From contig JABAKD010000018.1 of the NCBI GenBank assembly GCA_012845835.1, forward strand, positions 9,835,759 to 9,899,758: DNA of 64,000 nucleotides, read 5' to 3'. Origin of the DNA: Undaria pinnatifida (taxonomy: Eukaryota > Sar > Phaeophyceae > Laminariales > Alariaceae). Below, one piece after another: positions 34,660 to 44,770 of the stretch. Positions within the stretch are counted from its first letter, which is position 1; every line of letters starts with the position of its first letter. The translations under genes and the position numbers were made by a program. The notes below the pieces were generated by a model. It was not told where the DNA came from and searched no databases. It saw only the letters and a program-made list of their open reading frames with translations.

Positions 34660-36715
34660 TCGACGAGGCCCTTTTTTGGGGGGGGGGATACTGACTACTG
34701 CTGCTGTACATTTCGAAGTATCTTTGTTATATGCGTAGTCTATACGAGTAGTATGATACGCTGTACGTATCATCGAACGTACAAATTTGCGTTCAAAACA
34801 TGTAGCCTACGTAGACACGATACGTCCGGGATACGTATCGAAACCGGGATCGAAATGGATTTCTTGAGCTGTGAGGACAAGGCACAGCAGCCGCATGATT
34901 TTTGCTGGATTTTTGTCAGGGATGCATCCCTTTGGAGTGGCACCCATGTTTTTGGGGACAAACTACCAGGTATGATATACTTGGACTTAGTGTGGGATAC
35001 CTTTTGCAGTAGTGCCGGTAAGCGCAAAACGGAAACCGTTTTACAACCAGACCCAGACTGGTGGTACGGTGCAGTATAAAATTGCAGCCGTGGGTATGAT
35101 ATTCTTGGCTGATAGTTTCTTCGTAGAACGTACTGGAGAAAGAGCAAAGCACCACCACCATGATCTGATGAGCTGTGCTGCACTGCATGATGAGTGGAAT
35201 TTCGATGAAGACGACCACTCGCTGGTTGTTGGTGCCGCGGGGCCTTCCTTGCCATGGCACTGCAGAGCTGCTGTAGCACTGGCAGCCAATCGTCACGTCT
35301 CACATGTTACAATGTACTCCATATATACTAAGTATGAATCATGTGTCCATCGGATCCTGGCTCATCGGATGATACATCATTTTGTAGGGCTGGGCACTGG
35401 CTCAGTACGTACTGGCAGTAGTAATCTAATGGCAGCAGTAATCTACTGATTGACCCGGCCAGTATATTCGCCAGTAGTTTTTATCTGACGTACGTCCAAC
35501 GAACACGCCATATTTTAGTACGGAAACCCGCTAAATGCTTGTTGTGGTTAGATAGAAGAGAGGAGAGAGAGAGGAGAGGAGAGGAGATACTTCTTCCCCT
35601 TTCTCCGTCCTTCTCAGGCTGGGTGTTGTTCTATTCTCTTTTCGGTAGGCGTATAGTCTATATGCGTATTTTAGTCGTTGTTGCAGATATCTGGTATAAT
35701 AGCATACGGAGCTGCGGCGTACCCTATAGCTGCTCGTCTACATTGCTATGTTGTCATTTTGTCAACTCTGTTTTATTTCCTTATTTCTTTGTGCGCTTGT
35801 AAGTTTTCGGGGGTATGTTTTTGTTGTGTTCGCTGAAGAATCTCCGCCACACCCCGGCTGTTGCTCCTTTTCATGCGTCCCTTCCTTTCGCCTGTTTTCT
35901 ATTTGTACGCTAAAATACCTGGGCCACCCCCCGGCTGTTGAGATTTTCACTCGTTCCTTCCTTCCACTTTTGTCTTATTTGTCTCTTTCTTTGCGATGAG
36001 TACCTGCTACCTGATTATACCATGTAGTAGCGTTCCTTCGTTTTTTTTTTTTTTTTTTTCGTTTTATTTTCGTGTTTTTGTTTGTCTGTGGTTTCCTGGT
36101 TTGCTGGTGAGAGTCCACTATACTACCCTGTGCCCGAAGGGTAGGAGCGATGGAGTAATATTAAACATTATATACTAAACGGAACACTGTTAATAAATAG
36201 GATACGTCAGAACGACCTACGTATGATAAACCTGGGCGAACACCAACAACATACATGAAGAACGTCACATCATCGCCACGCGTTCCACGTATTTTTATTG
36301 ACTTTTTCTTAATCTTAGTTTTTCCCATGTAGTAGGTGACCGCAACCACCCCCGGCCAATACAGATTTAAGCCCCGATTGTGATGGGAAATGAAGTGAAA
36401 ATTCGTACTTTTGGGGCCTCCGGCGACGCCTCCAGCAGCCCCCCCTCACGAGCCGGGGGGAGCCTACGCTCGGCCGCCTCCCTTCGCTCAGCATTACTCG
36501 CCTCGCTCGGCTGGGCCAGTATACTGCTGCAGCCGAGTGTACCGATTGATTTTTTCCACATTATAATCGATACTGACTGAGTCAGCCAGTGCCCAGCCCT
36601 ATGATTTCGTGCAGTCTATGCATGTATGCGTGCACCATGCACCCTGTAACTGATTCTGGCTTGTTTTTGCCAGGGTTAAGGTCGGTAACGGTGTTTTAGG
36701 CAGACGTAGGCGGGT
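34660..36715. other. Gene-free stretch
   Basis: No supported gene. A segment at about 34920-34980 (TTTTTGGGGACAAAC followed by TACCAGGTAT) has an inverted relative at 54565-54620, which suggests a dispersed repeat that carries the TACCAGGTA palindrome. Confidence 0.4.
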
Positions 36716-37800
36716 TAGTATTGCAATACGGCGGTACTTTTTTTGGCGGTAGGCGGTACTTCGGTTTTAGGCGGTAACGACTTTGGCGGTGAGCGGTAAT
36801 TACAAACGTGACAAAATAACAAACATGGCGGTATTATTTCGGCGGCAGTTGTGTTGGAGGTAGGCGTTTTTTCGGTTTTTGGCGGTATGTTTTCGGCGGT
36901 AGGCGGTAAATACAAAATATGGGAATGAAAATGGCTGTAATGCAACACGGCGGTCTTTGTTTTGGCGGTAGGCGGTTTTTCGTTTTTCGGCGGCAACGTA
37001 AACGTAAACCCAATACTTGGGCGGTATGGGGCAGCCTCATGCAAAACGCACGAACAGAGAGGGCAAAAAAGCTTCTACCACCCTGAAGCCACAATACTGA
37101 TATAATAATCGGATGCCTTGATGTATTACATCGTAAATTATCAACAATAAATCTCCGGGGGCATAGCCCTAGCCTCGTCTAAATCCCCCTGTCCGCCCTT
37201 TCCACCACGGGTACACTAGTAGAAGTACTGCTGTTCCCATCTAAACCGCCCATTGCTCTGCTGGACCACGCGGAGCGTAATGAGGGCAGGTGTGTGGGCA
37301 GACGAGTGTGGCCAGGTGGGGGCTCTCTCTGTCCACACGTCCACAAAGGGGTTATAAAGTTATACCGAAAGGAACCCGCAGAACCAAAAGAGCAAGTAAT
37401 AAACATGAATACGGACTAAGATTGTAATGATTTTGTAAACGAACACTGGTCGTATCCAGTGTCGCCGGTATGTTTTGGGCGGTATCCGGAGGTGGCGGTT
37501 CTCTCTGGGCGGTATCGAGAGCTGACGGTACTTTCTGGGCGGTATCGAGAGTTGGCGGTACTCTCTGGGCGGTATGAAAAGTTGGCGGTATTAATTCGAC
37601 GATAAGCTGTAAGTACAACTATCTTTATGGTGGTGTTTTTTCGGCGGTATTGCAATACGACGGTACGTTTTGGCGGTATGTGGCATTTCGGTTTATTATG
37701 GCGGTACGAACCCGATGGTAGGCGGTACTTGCACAACATGGCGATAAACCGCGCAACAACCGTGACCGCCCGCCAGGGCGGTAATTGCACGGCGGGCAAA
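36715..37800 (+). repeat. Interrupted GGCGGTA array
   Basis: GGCGGTA units spaced by 5-25 variable bases (often TTTTCGGTTTT) fill 36715-37025 and 37455-37800. The intervening 400 bases lack them. This is a degenerate minisatellite. The Pro-rich frames on the minus strand come from it. Confidence 0.85.
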
Positions 37801-38109
37801 ATACCGACCTTAACGCTGTTTTTATCTATCTTCTATCCCTGCACGTATATCCGGCAACTAACTTGAGTATCAAGAGGCCGTCAGAGTGCCAGTACGTACC
37901 AATCTACACCAGTCATTTCGGGTCTTGATATTCCGGGTACTGACAAGTACTCGTTCATTTTCAGCTTCGAGTATTGCAGGTGCTGGGAAGCACTCAGTCA
38001 TTTCCAGCTCAAAGCACCTCTGGTACTGAAAGGTACTCAAGTCATTTTCAGCTTGAAGTATTATTCTAGGCATTGGCAGTCCTCGCGACTATCTGCTTGT
38101 TTTATAAAA

Positions 38110-38640
38110 TTATTTTAAGGACGTCAGCCGTGAGTTCGACGAATTTCGCAATACAAGCACTCATCTTTGCAAGCTGCGTTGTTGGTACTTATAATATACT
38201 ATGTGGGTGAGTTTTTTCTTATTGGAAGGGGTCCTATTCTCTTGTTTTTGTTCATGTTTTTGTTTATAGATATATGTTTTGTTTTGTTTTTCTCCACTGA
38301 AATGGTTGGTGTTGGTATTTTTTATTCTAGGTGGGGAATTCTGAGCTAGATTCAACATTACATCTATTTTTATAAATTTATTACTGTAGTTTCCACTATT
38401 CTTCTGCTCTATTTTATGTATGGTGGGTGGTTTCTTTTGTTTTTTCTCCGCTTTAATATCGGGAGGAGTACGAATACAGAGTAATACTATTAATAGTTAT
38501 CTAATACGAAGTATGTTAATATTAATACGGCATTCGAGAATAAAAGTCAGCTACCCCCACCCTAAAAAAAAAGAAGAAAAAAAATCAGAAGGAGTATCTG
38601 GGACACGAACCCACGGTCAGCTACTCCCACCCTAAAAAAG
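38110..38640 (-). repeat. Composite dispersed repeat with tRNA-like end
   Basis: Modules in plus-strand order are: GGACGTCAGCCGTGAGTTCG (38119), CTATGTGGGTGAG.TTTT (38198), GGTGGGGAATT (38330), GCATTCGAGAATAAA (38530) and a tRNA T-arm-like GGGACACGAACCCACGG (38600). The same modules in the same order occur at 44095-44770, with a tandem duplication of the second. Partial copies lie at 42218-42300, 44860-44920 and 45440-45570. The minus strand has GTGGGTTCGTGTCCCA, so a SINE-like origin is possible. Confidence 0.65.
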
Positions 38641-39361
38641 AAAAAAAAGAAGAAAGCTTGTTTAGTGGTCGTGGTGCTGCTGCTTCTGCGGTGCCAGCAT
38701 GGCGGCGGCCCTCTTGGCATTGTCAAAGTCGCCAGTTTGCACCTGTAACCAATCGTGGACATCTGTTCCCTCCACGCCTGTTGGATGTATCATGCTCGTA
38801 GTATTTTCGTACTTTTTCTTCCTGGGCGCAGCGCGTGGTATTATTCTTTTTTTCTGGGCGCACCTCTTCCCTCGCCCCCTGCGCTTCTTTTCGTTCTTTC
38901 TTCCCATTTTTCCTCTTTATTTTTTCCTGATTCTTGTTTGTCTTTCTCCCTTGCAAGTCGTTTGGTGCGCTGGCTTGCTCATGCTCCGCCTTCGTATCCA
39001 TTGCGGTTGGGATTCCGTGTTCAAATAACCGTCCTTGTGCGGTATTCGCCATGTGTGCGATGTGTACCTCTGTCAAGATGGTAGCTGTAACCACAGAAGA
39101 ATTCGTTTCTCTGGGAGGCGTCGGCACACACGGACACTGGGTGTGCTGGATGTAGACGGGTGGCAATACCACTTTATTTATTGTGAAGAACACATAAAAA
39201 AGCTTTGAGACCAAGTAAAAACACGCCAAAAAAACACACACACGCACTTTTACTTTTCTGAAAAAAAATATAATCGCATTTTATGTAGTTTTTGTGCTGC
39301 ACAAAGTGCTCCTTTTAGTCATTTCGGGGTTTAAATTCGTCCTGAAAAGGCGTGTGCGTGA

Positions 39362-39473
39362 TCATCTCCGATCCTCTCGCATCACGAATTTTACCCTCGC
39401 CTTTTACTAGGATAAACCGTGCTGAGAGGATCCTGAAGGAGTTCTTTCGATTTTTGACCCCACTTGTGGGGTA
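39362..39473 (+). ncRNA. U5: U5 spliceosomal snRNA
   Basis: U5 snRNA is the core of the U5 snRNP and aligns the two exons during splicing. The invariant loop CGCCTTTTACT is at 39398-39408, closed by TTTACC/GGATAAA. Below it, CACG/CGTG and the nine-base GATCCTCTC/GAGAGGATC helices complete stem I. The Sm site GATTTTTGA is at 39449-39457, followed by the 3' hairpin CCCCAC-TT-GTGGGG (39458-39471). The length of about 112 nt is normal. The 5' end is estimated from the start of the stem. TTTAAA at 39331-39336 lies about 25-30 bases upstream and could act as a TATA-like element. It is the first of three snRNA genes on the same strand. Confidence 0.93.
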
Positions 39474-39502
39474 AACCACCACCAACAAGCAGCCCGTCAA
39501 CC

Positions 39503-39513
39503 ACAAACAACCA
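39503..39513 (+). promoter_or_regulatory. Candidate snRNA 3' box ACAAACAACCA
   Basis: An 11-base word 30 bases after the U5 3' hairpin. The identical word lies about 10 bases after U2 (42112-42122), and a similar CACAACAACACCA follows U1 (41308-41320). By position it could be a 3'-end formation or termination signal. The role is inferred. Confidence 0.35.
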
Positions 39514-39599
39514 CAGCGGCACAAACGGCCACCACCAACAACGTCTACGACCAACCGCGAGTTCCGAGCGAGAGAGCTACAGCAACTGTTGCAGGGTCG

Positions 39600-40400
39600 T
39601 ATCTTGCAGGAATTTAGTGTGCCTCCCCTCCCGGTCGGGGGAGAAGATAACCAAAGGGCGAGCTGGAATAAGATGGGATACCGTACAAGTCGTCGAGAAA
39701 ACATGGAAGGATTTCGGGGGAGACCAAGAAGAGGTACTACTGTCTATAGAGGGTACAAGACAGAAAGAAGTAACAGGAATAATAGAAGTAAGGGAAAGGC
39801 TAGCGCTAAGAAATAAGGTGAATGAGGAGAGAAGTACTTGGAGATGTGCGGGGGGTTCAGGGAAGATATTGGAATGAAAACGTATCTGCACGGCCCAATG
39901 GACTACGCGAAAATAAAAAGCTGAAACTGCGATTTCGTGTAGGGAACCTTGGACCTACGAGAAGAAGAAAGATATATAGACTATACGAGTAGTCCGGAGG
40001 AGGAGGACGTGGCCACAAATGTGTGCCCGTGTGTAACAGCAATAGAGAATGGGACTCACGTAGTAGGTGAATGTGAAATATACGAGGAGGAACGGGATGC
40101 GTTAGAGGAGATGACAAAATTTGACGTATGTAATATGGAAGAGTTTGGTAGACTAGAGAGTAGGCAGAAAACGATCGCTATCCTAGGAGATAGATGGCGG
40201 ACGCAGACGGTGAAACAGGAAGGGGATAAGATAAGCCAGCAGTTTCTACGTAATATATGGAAGAAGCGTGATGAGCACCCAAATGTTGGAGGTGTCTCTA
40301 TTAGGAGTAGGAACGGCACTCCACCTCGAAAGGGATGCGTGGTCAATGGTTAAATGACTGAGGCAAGCAACAAATGAGTACGCCCCCCCCCCCCCCGTCG
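39600..40400 (+). pseudogene. 5'-truncated LINE relic, C-terminal region of the reverse-transcriptase ORF
   Basis: Frames in succession encode a degraded LINE C-terminus: TVQVVEKTWKDFGGDQEEVL, VRERLALRNKVNEERSTW, then (after stops near 39875 and 39930) LREEERYIDYTSSPEEEDVA with CPC...H..GECEIYEEERDALEEM, and finally NIWKKRDEHPNVGGVSIRSR. The C.C...H....C arrangement is typical of the zinc-knuckle-like tail of LINE-type proteins. The last coding words GCVVNG are followed by a short 3' end and a C15 tract at 40383-40397. It lies between U5 and U1 and has no reverse-transcriptase core. Confidence 0.7.
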
Positions 40401-40459
40401 GAGGACCCAAGATGAACATCGTACGTACCTCCCCTCTATCCCCCCCCCCAGAAGCAGTC

Positions 40460-40567
40460 ACAATAGCGGTGTCTGTTATCACATTAACTCGCATAATCAA
40501 GTCCGTGGTCAAAGGACAGGCCCCTGTCACTCTGGAGTGGAAGAATACCCCAGGGAAAAAACAAAGC
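40460..40567 (+). repeat. Dispersed 100-bp repeat, copy 2
   Basis: Matches 33791-33890 (CACATTAACTCGCATAATCA, GTCCGTGGTCA, CACTCTGGAGT, AATACCCCAGGG). It lies inside an open frame 40412-40753 that I do not regard as a gene, because the frame depends on the repeat. One half of the inverted repeat is mutated here. Confidence 0.65.
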
Positions 40568-41132
40568 ATATCAAAAGTGGTACACGTAGATCATACAGCA
40601 GTAGCCGAAGCAATTCATGCATCCATCCGCCAAAACAAAAAAAATAAAATTGTTGGAGATCAGCCTACGAACGTGCCAGGACCATACATGCTGCTGGTAC
40701 ATACGATTAAAGACTCGCATCTAAAACCGACCACTCGTATACTGCATACGTAGCACCTGAGAAACCTAACCAATGAAACAATTCCGAGGAGCACAAAAAA
40801 AGGAACATTCAGTAATACTGAGTGAAGTAAAGAAAAGAAAGAGCGAGAGAAATAGAAAACGAACCAAGGACAATAATACGTGCGTATGAGTTCCTTAGGT
40901 GGACTCGCCAGCAGGGGAGTGTAGCGAGGTAACGCCAGCTACACGGGAGGGCGTACGATGATAGTGTCCGATCTTTTTACTGCTGTCTGCTCCTGTTGCT
41001 ATTAATGGGTCGTACCATGGAATAGTGCAGGCTGAACCGTTATTACATTTTTTTGTCGCTTCGTGCGATGGGAAGTAGCGGCCGTACCGCAACAGAGATA
41101 TTTATACCAGAAAATATCTATCTTTGTCAAGC

Positions 41133-41304
41133 ATACTTACCTGGCGGGGGCTTGCCAGTGGTCAATGTGACTGGTGACCCCAGGGGGAGCAGGCTCTTGC
41201 ACTGGGCTAGACCCTGGAGTGCTGTAATCCCTGGAGAATATTCCTTCGGGGGTATCTCTACCGCATAATTTTTTTCCGGGGAGGTGTCGCTTGCGGCCCT
41301 CCCA
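41133..41304 (+). ncRNA. U1: U1 spliceosomal snRNA
   Basis: U1 snRNA pairs with 5' splice sites. The 5' end ATACTTACCTG (41133-41143) contains ACTTACCTG, complementary to CAG|GTAAGT, which agrees with the donors used in this window. The helix CCTGG...CCAGG with GGGG/CCCC has the usual U1 layout. Stem-loop II carries the U1A-type loop TTGCACT (41197-41203). A later stem closes on a TTCG tetraloop. The Sm site AATTTTTTT is at 41267-41275, and the 3' hairpin GGGAGG...CCTCCC ends at about 41303. Loop I (about 41157-41170, GTGGTCAATGTGAC) departs from the usual GATCANGAAG bound by U1-70K. GATATTTATA about 30 bases upstream is a TATA-like candidate. Confidence 0.93.
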
Positions 41305-41921
41305 ACTCACAACAACACCATCAAAAACAAAAAAATACGTTGATAATAGTATAATATGTAGCCTTCACCCAGCATCTATCATCCCAACACCCCACACACA
41401 ACGTCAAAGCACTTATATACATACATAGCCGAACGAAAAACCATGTGACGCCGTACCAAGTATACGAGTATTGCCGTATTGTTATGTCCCGGGTGCGACG
41501 TGGCAGGTTATGACCGGTGTACGTTTGCAATGGTTTTCCCCATTTTTGTAGCACTTTGTTTTTCAGGTACGAGTATATTGGGCATGCTGGCCCCTCGTAT
41601 CATACGGGCATTGAAAACGAAGGCCAACAGCAGTACCGAGGGGGGGGAAAAGGAAGACACGCGTGGCCACGGCTTGTCCAGAAGACCTCTACGAGTAGTG
41701 GCTATGGAATTTTATATTCGTTCTCGCTCGTACGTAGCCCATTTATACAGGTTCGGCGTAAGAATGACCGCTCCCGAGATGGTTGACTTGCTTGCTGTGG
41801 AAAGGTAAAGTGAAGGAAACAGGACAAAATATGTTCCATTGGTTACTGGTTCGCGCAGTCTTCATCTCCGGCTGACGGTACCTGGATTATTCATGTGCGG
41901 CAAATCAACTCACACTGAAAC

Positions 41922-42102
41922 ATACCTTCTCGGCCTTTTGGCTAAGATCATGTGTAGTATCTGTTCTAATCAGTGTGAAAACTGATTGACACTCATCGAG
42001 TGTCATTTTCACACCTGTTTTTGAAATTGCCGGGTTTAGCGCTGCTTGCAGTGTTCCGGCTGGATTTCCTCGGCATTTCACTACCGCCTTGTGAGGTCCG
42101 TC
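41922..42102 (+). ncRNA. U2: U2 spliceosomal snRNA
   Basis: U2 snRNA recognises the intron branch site. The 5' third is nearly canonical: ATACCTTCTCGGCCTTTTGG, then CTAAGATCA, then the branch-pairing TGTAGTATCTGTTCT. Stem IIa (AATCAGT/ACTGATT) and stem IIb (GACACTC-ATC-GAGTGTC) are perfect. A U-rich Sm-like site GTTTTTGA follows (about 42018-42025). Stem III (GCCGG...GCGCTGC-TT-GCAGTGT...CCGGC) and stem IV (GGCATTTCAC/GTGAGGTCC with loop TACCGCCTT) complete the molecule at about 42100. A hairpin GTCCCC-TC-GGGGAC follows directly (42100-42113) and could belong to the RNA or to its 3' processing. It lies 620 bases after U1 on the same strand. Confidence 0.95.
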
Positions 42103-42217
42103 CCCTCGGGGACAAACAACCAAAACTCAAACCCACCCCCAAACACACACACCACCTCGCCACCTGCCTGCCACATCAAACACAAAAAATACCTGTGTAT
42201 TGTATACAAAATATTTC

Positions 42218-42300
42218 AAGGACGTCAGCCGTGAGTTCGACGAATTTCAGGTCAATACCCATCTTTGCAAGCTGCGTTGTTGGTACTTGTAATATGTGTA
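42218..42300 (+). repeat. Partial copy of the GGACGTCAGCCGTGAG repeat, after U2
   Basis: Eighty bases nearly identical to 44097-44175 and close to 38117-38195: GGACGTCAGCCGTGAGTTCG followed by ATCTTTGCAAGCTGCGTTG. This is a partial copy of the composite repeat. Confidence 0.75.
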
Positions 42301-42629
42301 TGTATAATTGTGATTTTTTTTCCCCTCGGACGCATCTCTTCGTGCTCGCACCTTTGTCCCAAACGTCGGGTGGGGTGGGCACAATTCGACCGTCGGGCTC
42401 ACGTTGCCGGAGGTTTGGGCGCGATCCCTGCAGTGTGTCGCGCGTGGCAAGCCTTTTAAATTTTCTTGGCCTGGGGCACATATAAGGCAAATCCCCGGGT
42501 TTCCGCAACATCCCCGGGGATTGGGTTTCTGCATCCCCTATCCCCGCGTACGTACGTACGTGAGGTTTGAATGCAAACCGGGCTTTTCTCCTCGTAGAGG
42601 GTACACGTTTCATTCCCTATTTTTGCACA

Positions 42630-43520
42630 GAGCACCACGCTACGATCCTGCCGCCCAGCAGCAATCCAGCCCCCTAGCAGCAGCAGCCTGCAACTCTATG
42701 CGCGTGCTGTTGCTGTTGTAGTAGCTGATTGTACGATCAGAGCGTGGCGTTTGTCACCCCACCATATACCCCATCTTTCTGGTGTGCTGCCGCTTCGGGC
42801 GCATCTTCGTGGCGAGTCCTCGCTATGCTGTGGCGAGTTTCTTTCGTCTCCACGAGGAGACGATTTTAGATCGGACGACGATCAAAACAATCCAGCGTGA
42901 TTTTTCTTGACTCTAAAAAGCAAACAGCAGTGGATATAGGCGCTAATGGCACCACGCTACGATCCTGCTGCCCAGCAGCGGTCCAGCCCCCTAGCATCAG
43001 CAGTATGCGCGTGTGGCTGCTGCTGTAGAAGCTGATTGTTTGATCGGAGCGTGCCATTTGTCACCCCACCATGCTCCATATTTCCGCTGTGCCGCCGCTT
43101 CGTGCGCATCTCCATTGCATGTCAATAGATCGCGTCAATACTGGCGGTAGTATAGGAACCTTTTAAATACTAATTTATATACCTCCCCACCTTTACATTT
43201 ACGCCCACATAGACTGTATTTTTACGTACATAACAGAGAGGTAATAATGTTATGGGTCGGAGATTTTGCTCACACCACACAGATGACAGGGACCAGACAA
43301 CATGAGGACAGCACAACGCTACGTGTACAAACTTGCTGCACAGCAGCAGCAGTAGGATACATCATGTACGTGCGCGTGGCGAGTCCTCGCTATGCTGAGG
43401 CGAGTTGCTTTCGTCTCCACGAGGGGACGATTTTGGATCGGACGACGATCAAAACAATCCAGCGTAATTTTTCTTGAATCTAAAAAGCAAACAGCAGTGG
43501 ATACACGCGCTGATGCTCCA
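42630..43520 (+). repeat. About 317-bp tandem repeat with conserved hairpins, 2.5 copies
   Basis: Copy a is at about 42630-42946, partial copy b at about 42947-43115 and partial copy c at about 43310-43515. Copies a and b share CACCACGCTACGATCCTGC and GCCCAGCAGC. Copies a and c share about 150 bases with few changes. That segment holds three perfect or near-perfect hairpins in a row: GCGAGTCCTCGC, CGTCTCCACGAGGAGACG and GATCGGACGACGATC. No open frame is conserved. Confidence 0.7.
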
Positions 43521-44094
43521 TGAGAAAGGGCTTCTCTGCCTCAGCGACAATAGAGGCCCTACAGAGACAGAGAAGCCCTACAGTTCCTCATTCCACGCAC
43601 TCTCTGCGACGAACTGGTGGTGAAGGGGGATGATTGCCCATCCTGGCGTGTATCACTCGTCGTGAAGTTCAATATCTGGCTCAACAAGACACGAAGAGTA
43701 CTTATTCTGAAATTGCTGATTTCCATTCGAAACAGGAAACAAAGAAAAAACATGAAAAAAACCACGATAGAAAGACGGCGCACGGAACAACTGCTGATTT
43801 TGTTTTTTTTGCCGGTTGAACATCCACCTTTCGACCTTTTATTTTTTACTGCGCAAATTTTACTGTATATTTAGAGTCGCCCGTATAAAAAGTTCGCATC
43901 GTACGAGTACTGGCGCTGGACACGTACTCATGGGATTACCACTTATTTACGGTTCTCCACCAGCCACGACGGGGAGAGAGCGAACCGTACCCGGGAGGGC
44001 GCCTCCCCACACTCCGCTTCTCGAGCTGCGGACAAGAACACAGTTTTCACTACCACCAGTCCAGGTATATCTTATTTTATTTATAAAAAATATT

Positions 44095-44770
44095 TCAAGG
44101 ACGTCAGCCGTGAGTTCGACGAATTTCAGGTCAATACTCATCTTTGCAAGCTCCGTGTTGTTGGTACTTATAAAATACTCTATGGGTGAGTTTTTATTGG
44201 GAGGGGTCCTATTTTTTGTCCACTATAATGGTAAGTGTTGGTATTTATACTTTAGGTTATTTGCCCACTGACGGTCAGATGTTGGATGCTTGGGTTTCGT
44301 TCTTGCGCCACTCCCTTAGGCACTTCCCGGAGGGGAACCTTGTATACTATGTGGGTGAGTTTTTATTGGGAGGGGTCCTATTTTTTGTCCACTATAATGG
44401 TAAGTGTTGGTATTGATACTCTAGGTGGGGAATTTTGAGCTAGATCAAACATTACATCTATTTTTTAAATTTGTTACTTTAGTTTCCTCTATACTGTTCT
44501 ATTATATGTTGCTGTTGTTGTTGTTGTTCTCACATTAACTCGCATAATGAAGTCCGTGGTCACAGGACAGGCTCCAGTCACTCTGGAGTTGAGGAATACC
44601 CTAGGGAAAAACACATATATGTATGGTAGGCGGTTTATTTTACAGAATATTATTAGTTATCTTATATGTTACTCTTAATACAGCATTCGAGAATTAAAGT
44701 AAGCTACTCCCACCCCAAATAAATAAAAACTCTGTGGGACACGAACCCACGGTTCCAAATTGATACGCTG
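44095..44770 (-). repeat. Composite dispersed repeat, second long copy
   Basis: Same modules and order as 38110-38640, ending in GGGACACGAACCCACGG at 44737-44753 (T-arm-like GTGGG-TTCGTGT-CCCAC on the minus strand). The GTGAGTTTTTATTGGGAGGG module is present twice (about 44185 and 44353). The 100-bp dispersed repeat (44509-44613) is inserted in or fused to it. Confidence 0.65.

Noticed and set aside
39000-43600. U4 or U6 snRNA completing the cluster
   Set aside because: I looked for the U6 ACAGAGA/AGCATGG core and U4 5' motifs on both strands and found no convincing match.
44729-44753. tRNA T-arm (GTGGG-TTCGTGT-CCCAC)
   Set aside because: A good T-arm, but no D-arm or acceptor stem nearby; part of a composite repeat.
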